Source: Cladopsammia gracilis (Eukaryota > Cnidaria > Anthozoa > Scleractinia > Dendrophylliidae). Taken from it: a stretch of 64,000 bases of DNA. Positions 44,101-55,500 of the stretch are shown piece by piece. The notes under the pieces were generated by a model that saw only the letters and a list, made by a program, of their open reading frames with translations, was not told the origin of the DNA and ran no database searches. Numbering within the stretch: position 1 is the first letter of the stretch; each line of letters begins with the position of its first letter. The DNA is taken from assembly GCA_022457155.1 (NCBI GenBank), contig JAJGOT010000155.1:249001-313000 (forward strand), read 5' to 3'. The position numbers and the translations under genes were made by a program.

Positions 44101-46334
44101 CTCATCCATAAGCTGTGGTAGTGAGCTTGGGCCGCCTGTATGTGAACTGATAGTTGTAACTCACGCAGTCCCGGCCCTTATATTTTACACGTTGCTTACG
44201 TGATTAATAGTTCCGCATGCGCAGTAGCTACGAAGAACTTATAACTACGTGCTTTTGTAAGAGGTGAACAATTTGTATTTATTTTTGCAGAATCATATTG
44301 AAAGGTGTAACACGTTCCCACTTGTTTGCCCCAACAGCTGTGGGGATTCAATTCCCAGGAAAATGGTAACTGAATTTCCGTTGTCGTCTTTTATCTTAAA
44401 TACAGGAAGTGAGCGATGACAGGCTGTCATCGCGGGCTGCCTGCTTTTTAGCTGACTAAATACAATTATGATACATGTACTTATATAAGCATTATTGGAC
44501 AATGTGACGCACACAGCCCCCATTCTATGGGTTTCTGTAAATAGCATACGCCCAATCCCTAACGTGGATTTTCAAGGCCTGTCCTTTGTCAGGAGTCTTG
44601 TTTTTAAACAAACCTGTGACCGAGGTCCCAGTCTGCATAACCATCGCTTCAAGCTTCATTACGACTAGGTGACACGCCTAAGGTGGTTATATAATACGAA
44701 ATGTGAATTCAACTATCGACTGTCGCCTTTGTTATGAGACCACTCAATAGCTTATTGTAGAGATGGCTCAAGGGATATCCTTTGCATGTAAAGGGTGCTA
44801 TATGTTGACTCTTGTAAAAGGGTGTCTGATCTAGGAAAGTTACCATTCCTCCTGTAACAGGCCCTTACTCAGTTCTGTTTGTTTTCCATTGGTTTGTTTT
44901 AAATGAAAGATTTCGATTATCGCCTTATTGGGTAGGCAGGCCTGATCTTTCCTGTAGTTAATTACTAGAGGCACTTAAAGATCTACAATCTCGGACAGAA
45001 CTCGTTGAGACAGTAGTGTTTCCGCGCGCAAGACAACCGTTAGTGTATTATCCTGTCAAAAATCACATTTATCGAAGCCCTCCTCTCCCTCCTCCGTTCA
45101 ATGTTGCTTTAGAAGGGTTGCTCAGAGACCAGGGACACTTTTTGAGTATGTACAACATTGTTTTGAGGGGGGTAGGGGGAGGTAGATATGATAATTCCTT
45201 TTAAATGCTAAGAAATGCTCACAATTTGCCTAAGTGTCTCAACAGTTCTGTCCGAGATTGTAGGTGGCTCTTCGCATTGTGGCTCTGTCAAGTCAGCCTT
45301 CCGTTTCTGTATTGATTCTTTTCAGGTTCCAAATCACATTGAAAAGGACTGCTTACTGACTTTAGTCTCCTGCCCGTATGTTCAGATGGGCTGCGAGGAA
45401 AAGGTTTGTGCTTTTATCGCATTAAAACGGCTCTTGAGCACGATTCACGTATGGCCCTTACAACTACCAACATTTCAACTCAATCCATCCGCAACTGATA
45501 TCACGCGATATAACTAATTTTATCTGTCTTTACTCAAATTTAAAGCAGCCAAGGCAAATTTGTATGTGACATTCGAAATTTGTTGCTACAGAAATTGAGA
45601 TAAATATGCTTTTTTCCTAAATTATTTGTCTTCTTTCTTAGGTTCAACGAAAAAATGTCCAATCTCATCTTCAATTTACCATGCAAGAGCATCTTGACTT
45701 TGCTTGTAGTCAGTTGAAAAACACCAAGGTTCAGTTAAATGAAACACAAGCTCAATTATGTCTAACTCAGGATCAGTTACGTAACACTCAAGAGACGACA
45801 AGAAAACTGGAGACGAAAGTGGAGACATTACAGAGGCAGTTAGAAATTAGTAATAACACGCGGTTTATTTGGAAGATTAACAAGTTCAGTGAAATTTTAA
45901 GGCGAGCAGCAACATATAGAAAGTTGTTAAATAACATAGCGAGTGATTCATTCTACACAGAACGTTATGGCTACAAATTAAAAGTGGAAGTTTACCCTTT
46001 TGGAAAACTATGGTCGGGTACTTACAATGCTAAACTCTCGATCGCAATAGTTTTAATGGCAGGTGAATACGACGCCATGTTACCCTGGCCTTTCAACAAA
46101 AAAATAACTTGTACACTGATTGATCAACAGGAAGCTCCAGAAAAACGGGAAAACTTTGTAAAATATTTAAGTCCTAACGGGAATAACCAATCAGATATAT
46201 TCCTTAAAAGACCCAAGGGAGCAGAGAACCCTGAATATACGATGTTGACCTTCATATCTCACGAAGAACTGCGAACAAGGCGCTACCTTGTGGATGATAC
46301 TCTCTTTCTTCAGGTCGAGGTCGGTCCGCCATAA
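38961..46334 (+). CDS. TRAF-like adaptor / E3 ligase, copy A (seven exons, complete)
   Basis: TNF-receptor-associated factors are cytoplasmic adaptors. Their MATH domain binds receptor tails, and RING and zinc fingers support ubiquitin signalling to NF-kB and MAP kinase pathways. Exons: 38961-39130, 41147-41210, 42745-42846, 43311-43475, 44291-44365, 45326-45403 and 45642-46334. All junctions are GT/AG and in phase, giving 448 residues. Visible domains: RING residues 27-70 (Cys27, Cys30, Cys42, His44, Cys47, Cys50, Cys67, Asp70; the C3HC3D pattern of TRAFs), TRAF-type zinc fingers about 79-230, coiled coil about 235-290, MATH 292-448 with FYTERYGYKL, GEYDAMLPWPF and DDTLFLQVEV. The start is the ATG in ACAAAATGG, shared with copy B. 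Closest in layout to TRAF3/4/5-type proteins; the orthologue is not assigned. The tandem paralogue is at 49395-59511. Confidence 0.92.
39131..41146 (+). other. TRAF copy A intron 1
   Basis: No internal gene. About 39219-39290 has two diverged units of an ACTTCGATAGG-containing tandem repeat that has three units in copy B. About 40505-40720 resembles the inner right part of the 723-bp element 46656-47378 in inverted orientation and is shared with copy B (about 53000-53180), so it predates the duplication. A TTTA microsatellite (41078-41115) lies just before exon 2. Confidence 0.7.
41147..41210 (+). CDS. TRAF copy A exon 2: end of the RING
   Basis: A 64-bp microexon encoding QEVQAQPFTCPADREDLDRD after the split codon, with RING ligands Cys67 and Asp70. 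Acceptor AAACAG|A, donor CGG|GTAAAT. Its phase joins exon 1 (two bases left over) to exon 3 (phase 0). Confidence 0.9.
41231..41550. mobile_element. Nested hairpin insertions in copy A intron 2
   Basis: Relative to copy B, which runs directly from ATTGTCTTTT to ACTTATGTATTG, copy A has about 300 extra bases. They include TTTTATAAAATGCTC with an inverted partner near 41330-41350, and a strong hairpin at 41356-41529 (CTCGTGCATTGTTGAGTTAT mirrored by ATAACTCAATAATGCACTCG). Confidence 0.7.
41578..42029. mobile_element. Tc1/mariner-like MITE, 452 bp, TA duplication
   Basis: The left end CAGCTATTTAAATTTAGG and the right end CCTAAATTGAAATAGCTG are terminal inverted repeats flanked by TA (41576-41577 and 42030-42031). 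Copy B has the unoccupied GAATGAATAAATGAAT at about 54525-54540. The arms also share TCGTTGCG and CTTGAAGC blocks. CAG termini and a TA duplication fit Tc1/mariner. No transposase. Confidence 0.85.
42035..42181. repeat. Tetranucleotide microsatellites (GAAT, GAAC, TTAA types)
   Basis: Consecutive ATGA/GAAT, CGAA and ATTA tetranucleotide tracts in copy A intron 2. Copy B has only a few units. Confidence 0.9.
42745..42846 (+). CDS. TRAF copy A exon 3: zinc-finger linker
   Basis: A 34-codon, phase 0/0 exon (DVFPDKATGRKILSF, then CPSEDCDWTGELRNKE), the N-terminal TRAF-type finger. Acceptor TTTTTTAG, donor GAG|GTAAAA. Confidence 0.92.
42895..43010 (-). repeat. tRNA-derived SINE in TRAF copy A intron 3
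   Basis: The minus strand carries an A-box GCTCAGTGGTTAGAACG and a B-box GGTTCGACTC (about 42945-42995). The same insertion is at about 57055-57170 in copy B, so it predates the duplication. The tRNA arms are degenerate. Confidence 0.7.
43311..43475 (+). CDS. TRAF copy A exon 4: TRAF-type zinc fingers
   Basis: 55 codons with repeated Cys/His ligands (HLETC, SKVVSC, NKNC, LEQHVTITC, IECEYCKEPHPECHMQ). It differs from copy B exon 4 at 8 of 165 bases by eye. Confidence 0.93.
43800..43945. repeat. Hairpin element in copy A intron 4
   Basis: GGACATATTCACCCACGGGC is mirrored by GCCTGTGGGTGAATATGTCC. Also present in copy B (about 58690-58820), hence older than the duplication. Confidence 0.7.
44291..44365 (+). 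CDS. TRAF copy A exon 5: zinc finger
   Basis: 25 codons, NHIERCNTFPLVCPNSCGDS to IPRKM, one TRAF-type finger. Acceptor TTTTTGCAG, donor ATG|GTAACT. Confidence 0.92.
45326..45403 (+). CDS. TRAF copy A exon 6: zinc finger
   Basis: 26 codons, VPNHIEKDCLLTLVSCPYVQ then MGCEEK. No counterpart is seen in copy B. Confidence 0.9.
45642..46334 (+). CDS. TRAF copy A exon 7: coiled coil and MATH domain
   Basis: 230 codons plus stop. It starts with a last finger segment (VQSHLQFTMQEHLDFAC), then a Q/L/T-rich heptad region with no proline (QLKNTKVQLNETQ to VETLQRQLEI), then the complete TRAF-C/MATH domain ending FLQVEVGPP. The trimeric coiled coil plus MATH is the receptor-binding module. No counterpart is seen in copy B. 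Confidence 0.95.
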   Translation, partial: VQRKNVQSHLQFTMQEHLDFACSQLKNTKVQLNETQAQLCLTQDQLRNTQETTRKLETKVETLQRQLEISNNTRFIWKINKFSEILRRAATYRKLLNNIASDSFYTERYGYKLKVEVYPFGKLWSGTYNAKLSIAIVLMAGEYDAMLPWPFNKKITCTLIDQQEAPEKRENFVKYLSPNGNNQSDIFLKRPKGAENPEYTMLTFISHEELRTRRYLVDDTLFLQVEVGPP

Positions 46335-46655
46335 TGCCCAACGATTTTCTCACTCCGTATCTGTTGGTGCATGTCATCGCACATTGTTATTAATTTCAAT
46401 CCTTAGCCAGAGAATTTAGAGATATATCATTATTGCGACAGACGGAAAATTCAGCTCTGGTTTATTTCTCTGTACTAATCAATTAATTTTAAGGAAAATA
46501 AGTAGTTATAGTAGTAATTATTAGTTACGTCCGACTCGTTTACAACAATAGCCAATTCGTTTATTGTAATGTTATGTTAATCAATAAATCAATCAATTAA
46601 ATAATCAATATTTTTAACGTATCTAAAGTGACGAAAAAATTTTCAGAATTAAGCT
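46335..46655 (+). terminator. TRAF copy A 3'UTR with poly(A) signal at 46583
   Basis: AATAAA at 46583-46588, about 250 bases after the stop, is the best polyadenylation signal. The following A/T-rich sequence is consistent with a 3' end. Confidence 0.55.
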
Positions 46656-47378
46656 AAGGTTACAGTGTACCTTCAGATCGAAAATTTATTGAAAATTTTT
46701 TTTTGGCGTTAAAATAAAGTTTACAGAATGAACTTTCATCCAAACAAAGTTTATCGAAAAATAGTGAAAATTGACGGAGAAATGACGGTATAACTTTTGT
46801 GGGCGGAGTTTGATTATTAAGCGATATGTTTTTTTAAGCGCTGTTTTCTCAAAGTTAATTTTTCGCTTGTTGGGGACACTTTAAAGAGCTACAACTCAAA
46901 GGGAATTTGTTCGATTTTCCTTAAATTTGGACAGAAGCTAGGCTAACATATAACCAACAAAAACGTGTCGGCGAATTTCTTAATTCTGAAAACTTTTTCG
47001 TCAAGAGGCATTTCCGTGCGATCATTCCAATTTTTTTTCTCCCCTTTTCGAAAATATTCTCTAACTTTTCACTGCAATTGAATATGGAAAATCGCCGACA
47101 CCTTTTTTTAGCGCTTCGTGTCCGGAAACCCGAGAACAAATCAAATTAGCAAAATATAATAATCGCTTTGAGTTATAGCGTTTTAAAGCTGATTCGGACG
47201 TTCGAATTTAGACGTCGTAAAAAATTCAACAATTCATTTTATTACCAAATGGTTTCCATATTTAGATAGCCAGCTCTATAAGCTTTAATTTGATATCTGG
47301 GTTTAGGTATATTAAGTGTAATCTTAAGACGCTAGAGCTGTAATACTGGAGACACCCCCGAAGGTACACTGTAACCTT
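46656..47378. mobile_element. TIR element, 723 bp
   Basis: AAGGTTACAGTGTACCTTC at the left is exactly mirrored by GAAGGTACACTGTAACCTT at the right. Inner sequence near the right end matches about 40505-40660 (copy A intron 1) in reverse complement. No transposase ORF. A clear target duplication was not found. Confidence 0.8.
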
Positions 47379-48040
47379 AAAAATTGAGCTAAATGGCAGA
47401 AAATAGCATCGATTTAAAATACAAATATTATCAAACATTACCTTTAACATGCCATATCGCACGAAACAAAGGAAATACAACGTTTGACTAGTTTGGTCTT
47501 GATGTTTTTTAATTTACTTTTAAGCTTTTGATTATGCTTTTGAGAACAAAGATTAGCGAAAGAAGTCTGACACAACGTTTCGATGTCGCCATGACATCAT
47601 TTTCAAGTGAGAAAATAAAAATAAAAAATTCACAAAATGACTAATATATGCGTAAGGTGATAAAATTAACAATAAGTAACACATTTAGCATTATCAGTGC
47701 GTGTGTATGGTAAGTATGTCTAAACAAATAGTTTTGCGCGGATGGAGTCCGATTGCGTGTTATTATATATTTATTTATATTTACATTTTATTATTTGTTA
47801 CACTTTATTACCTGTTATTTTGTTTTATATGTGCAAATAAATAAATAAGTAAATAAATAAAAAATTTGCACGATGGCGTCATTTGACTACAACTACCAGA
47901 ATTCATTTCGTTTTTCCTTTTTAATTTAAATTTTGTAATCCCAGTGAGGTTTAAATAACAATGGCCCTAATTTGCACTACAAAACAAAAAACTGAAGGAT
48001 TGTGGTAGTTGTAGTCATATGACGTCATCATGCAAATGCC
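47379..48040. other. Intergenic sequence between the TRAF copies
   Basis: Contains a LINE 3'-tail remnant near 47487 (GGTCTTGATGTTTTTTAATT) and, on the minus strand near 47575-47620, a GATGTC/GACATC stem followed by GAAA that looks like a degenerate hammerhead. No coding exon. Confidence 0.5.
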
Positions 48041-49256
48041 CTATTGACTGCCGCAATGTACGCTAAAGATGCCACTACCCTGGCTTTAGCCAGAGAATCA
48101 GAGGGCACTCCATATCTTAAGCAAACAAAATAACTAACTTATATGATAACCCACCGAGTTAATTTCCTCACGATATTTTTGGATATAACACATCACGTGG
48201 TGCAAAATTGGATGTCAGGTATATGACTCCTGTGTCCGCATCCTGCGTCATTTCGACGACGATTGCAACAAACTCACAAATCAAACTTCAGACCTAAATT
48301 TTATTTTTTATGGAAAAGAAAGAATTCGGTCTTAAAATACAAAACTGACACAATGGCAAGTTATTTGTTTGTTTTCCCGTTTGTTTGCTACGATACAAGA
48401 CGTTTTAGTGTTGTATTGGCGCTCATGACTCCGTCTTTTACCACCAGAATTAAATCAATTTTAAGGAATACCAGAATACCAGTACCAAAAAATACAGAAT
48501 ATAGAATAAATACAAAATACAGAATAAATACAGAATACATTACAGAATACCAGTACAAAAAGGCACAAAAGACCGTGCAATTACAACTCCGTAAATATAA
48601 AATATTCCACGATAAGAGAAGAAAAAAATTAAAGTAAACATTTTGTACTCGGACAAACAAAGATAATTATGATGGTGCCTTTCTGTACCCCCATCCCCGA
48701 CCTTAAAGATGGTGATTTGGTTGTGTAAAACCCAAAAAGATTCAGTCTCATTTTATTCATCTAAGCCTCGGAGTCAAGATAGAATTGTAATATATCGATA
48801 TTGGTCTCTTAACTTGCTCACCGACAGTCTCTTCCTCGGAGAAAGTCGTTCTGCGTAGGGTCTGTTCAAATCTGATCTCAAACCAGGCTCAGTTTTCGAG
48901 GATACTCTCCGTGGCATAGCTAACCTTCGGTACGGGCGTATATTTTTTAGCAATTTCTTCGCGTTATATTTAACCACGAAAGAAGCTAAAGGAGGATTGG
49001 GGAGAACTCAGTGCAGCACTTCAATGATAATGCATTACTACTCAAGTGAAATATTACAGGGAAATTTTACAAAACTAAGAAAATACAACTACAAGTTATT
49101 GAACCTTCTTTTGCCAGGATGGATTTGAGTCGAGTATTTTGGTTTTAACGTTTCAGTCTACGCGCGAAATTCTGAGATGTAAACATTCGAATTATCTTCA
49201 CGTGGTGCTATTAGATTTTCAATAGACATTTGCCATACAAACTTTATCCGCTCCTG
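48041..49256 (+). repeat. Duplicated TRAF 5' flank, copy B
   Basis: About 48041-48420 matches 38310-38690 upstream of copy A (TAACACATCACGTGGT, TCCTGCGTCATTTCGACGAC). About 48410-49200 matches the vestigial block 9720-11050. This joins all three copies into one duplication history. No gene in it. Confidence 0.75.
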
Positions 49257-49317
49257 TGACAGTAAAACGTTCCAACGAAGTTGCGTGAGATAGGTCACAC
49301 AGTCACGGCTGACGTAA
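49257..49317 (+). promoter_or_regulatory. Conserved block upstream of TRAF copy B
   Basis: Third copy of the GTGACAGTAAAACG / GAAGTTGCGTGAGATAGGTC block, ending about 75 bases before the RING ATG. Regulatory role inferred only. Confidence 0.4.
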
Positions 49318-49394
49318 ATGTAAAATCAATCGGCGATTTTTTACGAGGTAACTTACGCAAATTTGACCCCAAGGTCATGGACTGGTTTTACAAA

Positions 49395-49564
49395 ATGGCG
49401 GAAGCGCCACGCAATCGGTTACCTTCTGGTCATGATGAGGAGTTTGTGAGTGAAGTTGAAGATGATTTTCAATGTTTAATCTGTCATTTGCCGCTGAAGG
49501 AGCCAGTTCTTACGAGATGCGGGCACAGGTTTTGCAAAGAATGCCTCGAGGAACATTTGAGAAG
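49395..49564 (+). CDS. TRAF copy B exon 1 (RING)
   Basis: Same 170-bp length and AG|GTGCGC donor as copy A. Encodes MAEAPRNRLPSG to CKECLEEHLR. Confidence 0.88.
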
Positions 49565-52500
49565 GTGCGCATTATATTCATGAGTTATAGATTTTGTAAC
49601 TTTAGTTTAAACTTTGTCAATTTGAAACTCAATACTATCTCTTCGCGAACACTTCGATAGGTCGGACATCTTGTTAATACCTCACTTCGATAGGACGGAC
49701 ATCTTATTAATACCTCACTTCGATAGGCATCTTGTTAATACTCACACTTGAGTCCTTCGTACATGTATAAACAGACAACGGTTGCTTCAATTCAGTTGGC
49801 CAATTATAAATTGGACCAAGGCATTGTCTTTCAACTCTGGCTTTTATATTGAGAAAAGAAAAACTAACCGTCGCATATACATCTCGATCGTGTAGATAAC
49901 ATCAGTTTAGTCATACAGACGCAGTTAATAGCGGCAAAGGGGAGTTGTCCATTGGGATTGGTCACATTTCTGAATAATAATATTTATCAATAACATTTTG
50001 TTTTTCTTTGGCCCTAAATTTTCGATTTCGGGATTTGTTTCGATTGTTCTGTTTAATACTATTTCTAAATAAGACCAATCTTAGTTTGATCGCCAGCAAT
50101 CGTTCGATCGCTGTGATCGCGCGATCGGTTGCGGCATCGTTGGTGAGCAAACTTTTAAACAAAGTTTAAAGTTTTCATATGTGGTTTGCTGACAGATTCT
50201 TAGAATTCTACATCCGAAAGTTGGCCTTTCCCATATCTTGACTGTGGTCAATTGTGTAAATGCAGCTTAGCAGCATAAAACAGCGTTATTGCAGTATTTT
50301 TTTAAAAGTTAAAAGAAAGTATTTATGAATTTTCACGCTAGGCTCAGTCACAAACATTTCGAAACAATATAATTACTCTTTGCTATCCAGCAATTCAAAT
50401 TTAAATGTCGAACTTAAGCTTTGCTGAAATAAAGTTCGACGTCTGAATGAAATAAATTCAACGCATTTGTATTTGTATCGACGCTGGCGTTGTGTTCGGG
50501 CTAGTCACAGCGACTAAAGCGGCAATAGTTCCGACGATGACGTTGACGTACCGAACCCAATGCATAAATTACGTTAATCTTTATTCATTAACAGCGCTTG
50601 GCTACAAATTTCACGCGTTAGCAGTCATGCATTTAACTTTTAATGCGTGAAGTTAAACACTATGAATATAGTTTAAACTGGTGGTTCCTTATTGAAGGTA
50701 AAGTGCTGAGAGCAGATGGTCTAGTTATACAGCATCATATTTCTTAATTGCTCGAAAACATATTGGGAGGTATTCGGTAGTAATCTTTAAAATTTATTGA
50801 ATAAAAGTAAAGAAGAATGACTGTGTTCATTTACAGATACAAAGTCTTCGGTGTCTTGTGATTTAGGTATACCGGGGATATTAGGAGTCGAAACGTCAGG
50901 TACGGGATTGCGGAAAATTGGTTCCATTCTTTTCAATTCTTTTTAGAACGAGGCATTGAGACAATGAGCTCTATTCTTATTCAATGAGATGCAAATTAGT
51001 ATATTCCAATTTTCTGCAATCCCGCACCTTGGAGTGATATATGGGTATATACTTCATTGTAACACACCATATAGGGATCCTATCATATAGGGATCCTAAA
51101 AACTCATTTTAAAATGGTTAGCTTTTATTTACTGTTATGGGTAGTGATATCCATAACAGTAAATAAAAACTAACCATTTTAAAATGAGTTTTTAGCCCTA
51201 AGTAAGTGCCGGATTCTTTGACGCACATAAATTAAAACCACCATGAAGTATATACCGATATATGTAGGCCAAATAAACTAACGCGTACAAGAAGAAGAAC
51301 AATGACAACAAATAAAATCGTGAATAAATGTCTTTTGAGTAAGGGTTAGACAATGAACGCGAGTGTTCTATGGGATATAGTGCCTCGAGCATAGATCTAT
51401 CTATCTAATGCGAGAGGCGCTATATCCCATAGGACACGAGCGTTCATTGTCTAACCGTCTTAGAAAATGGTCATATCCGCGAAGAAACCATATTTTATGC
51501 AGATTGTATTTGTGAGCGTATTTTAATTGTGTCATTCACACTTGGGAATCACGTTGTTATTTCGTTTTGGATGTCGCCGTAATATTGGTATAGAATTTTA
51601 TGAATAACAATGCTTTTCTTTCTTTGGAGCTTTGTTTGTTCTTTGTTGTTTTAATGGCTCATTTGCTCCGGCTATGAGCCAGAAAACAGAGCTCGAGGAA
51701 CTTGAGGCCATCCTTGCCACTCAAGAGTTACTTGCTTTTGAGATCGTAGACATATCCGAGTGCTTGGGGATGAATTCGATAAAAGTACACGTTTCCAAAA
51801 GCCTACCACAGTGAACAAAATTGAGCAAAGAGAAAGAGACAGAATTCCAAAGCACGGTGAGACCAGTCTTTCGTTTAATTTTTCCTTAAAATTGTAAAGT
51901 CGAATTTGGTTTTGTTATTTTGGTGATTAATCTCTTGCTTAAGTTATGTAAAGCGAAAACTTCAAATAAAATTGTCATAGTCATAACTGCAAGTTGTTTT
52001 TGTTTAAATTAGCAGCCTGTAATTCATTTATATGCTCTATATACTCATTAGTATGCTCTATTTTCTCATTAGTATGCTCTATATAGAGCATACTAATTAG
52101 GCTTTTAGACAAAGGAAAACAAAAGAATTCATTAGTATGTTCTATATAGAGCTTACTAATGAGTAGTTATTTTACCCCACAATTTCCCTGGGCTTCAAAG
52201 CCCCCGCCTCTTTACATAATTTAAGACAATTTATGGGATATAGAGCGCACAAATACTGGGCACTGATTGGCTGAGTGGGTGTGACCATTTTCTAATGTAT
52301 ATGTTTACGACCACAATGGACGCTCAGTTCGTTTTTCTGCGATCACAATGGTCGTTTGACACACTGGCCACCGAGCACATTCGCTCAGTTTAGTTTGTTT
52401 GTCACAGATCAGAGCAAATCGGCTCAACTCGTGATTCGGTTCGTAGGTCATTTCGCATGATTTGCAATCAACGATGCTTTGGAAGAAACAAACCGAACAA

Positions 52501-55500
52501 CTCATTAAGAGACACGGCAGCAGAGCAGTTCAAATTATACTCACCAAATACAGAAAGTTAAAAACTCGTCCCACACGAACACGTCAGGTCACGAAGGGAA
52601 AGCACGTGTTTGAGCCAGCGTTGTAATGGTTAGCTGTGCTGTTGAACCGCACGAAAGCGTGGCAAAATGTTCCACCAACACACGTCAAGAATGAAACCGG
52701 TTTCTGAGTTAAATAAAAAGTGGGTTGCAGAAAATGGTTTGTACAAACTTGCCTTTTAAACAAGCGCCAATTTCCACAAGTTCAGTAATTTACTATCGGG
52801 TTGCAAATAGCCTAAGAAAACAGACGTCGTTTCGCACCACTCATCCGTTTCGTAGGGGCCCCAGAGGTGGCACCGCGAAACGACATCTGTTTTCTCAAGC
52901 TAGGTTGCAATGATTATTTTCTATTCGTGTTTGACTTCAGTCCCTTTTGAACAGTTTGTTGTTGATGGAATGTTGGAACCGAAAATGATGTTATGTGGAG
53001 GCCGTTTAAAGCTACAATAGACCTTCAGGCGTGCCACCAGCGTAACAGCACTAGCGTCTCGAAACTACTCTTAAGTTACCTTAACCCGTAACCAAATTAA
53101 AGCTTATTTAGCTGGCTATCTTAATATACCTCTTAGTTTATAACACAATAGAATATCGAATTTTTTACGATAACGTCATAGCGTAATTTTTTATTTTTTG
53201 AAAGAAAGATCATTCTGAAATCTTTAATATTTTGACCCCCAAAAACAAATTTCAAGACTGAATGGTCGATCTGAAGCTGTATTCTGTAACTTTAAACAAT
53301 TTCAACATCCAGTCAGCATCTTTAAGAAAATAATAGGGTAAAAGCAAAAACCAATACAACGTCGTTAAATTTTTTTAAGGTGTACTATATTTCGGCTGCC
53401 CAAAGCAGCCTTCTTCAGGTACAATGAGGTAAACTTTACATTGGCTTTTTATATATAGTGAAGATGTAAACGTAACAACGAAAATACGCAGGACTACGCC
53501 AAGAAAAATAACAATGATAGACAGAAATAAAACTAGCTGATAACGAAAAAAATATTGAAAACAATGAAAGGAAACTAATACAAAAGTGAATTATTAGTAT
53601 GTTTCTTCGCGAATGTCGAGGCCGTGAGCAACAAGTGTTCTGCCTTTTGAAATTAAAAAGGCTTCTTTGGCCTTACGTATTGAGTCTCGGTTAGAGAAAA
53701 TTTTTTCAATGGGAATTAGTTGCATGTCATTAACAGTGTGATTAGGAGAGGAGAGAAATTGAAGAAATTGAAATTGAACGAAGGTTCAAACGACTTTGCT
53801 ACCGAAATCACTAAACTGTTAGCACCCCGTAAAAAACGACTGATCGCATTTGAATTTTGGGCTTACTCACGTGACCATTTGGAGCGCCCAAATTGGTCAC
53901 GTGACATTTTGGCGGGTTGGGTTCAGAAACAGAAACAAAAGAAACATGTCATGTGACTAATTTTGGCGGCGCTCCAAGTGGTCACGTGAGCAAGTCCAAA
54001 ATTCAAATGCGATCGATCGTTTTTTTCCGGGCTGCTAACAGTTTAGTGATTTCGGTAGTAACATGCACGATCTACTTTCAACAATCAGGAAATATACCAA
54101 TCAGATAAGATACCATGAAAGCCCGGGAGCAAAAATTCAGTTTGGTTTGTGACCAAACGTTGTAAAGTAAGTAAATTGACGAGTTTATTTATTTATTTAT
54201 TGTTTACGGTCACTTGAACATCAATAAACAGTCAGGAAGTTCAAGCCCAGCCTTTCACTTGCCCTGCAGACAGGGAGCACCTGGACCGAGATCGGGTAAA
54301 TAGGCCATTTCCGAGTTGCTTTTTGTCTCGTTATCAAAGCAAGGCTTGGTGCACAACCTTTCATGTGAAAATTAGTTGTCATTCACATGTAAATAAAACT
54401 AATTTTCACATAAAAGGTTGTGCACCAAGCCTCGCTTTGATAACGCGACAAAAAGCAACTCGGAAATGGCCTATCACTGTCATTTATTGTCTTTTTACTT
54501 ATGTATTGCTGACTGATCTGAATGAATGAATAAATGAATCTATTTAGTGAATTAAGAATTTGTACCGATTTCAAGGTAGTCCAAAAACGGCAAGCTTACA
54601 TTCTTTGTTTGACGCAGGACACTATTCAAAGTCAATTTGAATTGGTAATGAGGCCTCGTGGGAATTTATTAATGAGCAGTTTAATAGAGTGAATTCGTAT
54701 AACCCGTGTTTTATATGCTAATGAGCCGCGTTATATTCTAATGAGCTGTGCAGAATAAAACAAAGGGAACTGAGACGGCTTATTTTTTATGTAAGGGTTA
54801 GACAATGAACGCGAGTGTTCTATGGGATATAGTGGCTCGAGCATAGATAGAAGTCCACGAGGGCGTAGCCCGAGTGGCACTTCTATCTAATGCGAGAGGC
54901 GCTATATCCCATAGGACACGAGCGTTCATTGTCTAACCGTCTTAGAAAATGGTCATATCCGCGAAGAAAACATATGTTATGCAGATTGTATTTATGAGCG
55001 TATTTTAATTGTGTCATTCACACTTGGGAATCACGTTGTTATTTTGTTTTGGATGTCGCCGTAATGTTGGTAGAATTTTACGAATAACAATGCTTTTCTT
55101 TCTTTGGAGTTTTGTTTATTCTTGGATGGCTCATTGAGCCAGTATACAGAGCTCGAGGAACTTGAGGCCGTCCTTGCCACTCAAGAGTTACTTGCTTTTG
55201 AGAGCGTAGACATATCCAAGTGCTTGGGGGATGATATGAATTCGACAAAAGTGCACGTTTCCAAAAGCCTACGACAGTGAACGAAATTGAGCAAACAGAA
55301 AGAGAAAGAATTCCAAAGCACGGTGAGACCAGTCTTTCGGTTGTTTCGGTGTGTACAGGAGGACAGTCATGACGTAAAACAAAAGGAACAAAGAACGACA
55401 ATAATACAAATGCAAAACAAGACCAAAAATACAATACCTCACAAACAATAGAAGACAATGAGCACCGGTACACGCAGAAAGACCCAGTCTTTCGTTTAAT

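Noticed and set aside
47575..47620. Fifth hammerhead motif on the minus strand
   Set aside because: A GATGTC/GACATC stem followed by GAAA is present, but the CUGANGA box is not intact (TTGAAAATGA), so it is noted only as a degenerate candidate.
53720..54108. Plus ORFs of 78 and 63 aa in copy B intron 1
   Set aside because: They run through the hairpin MITE 53799-54063 and the antisense strand of a Penelope-like fragment.
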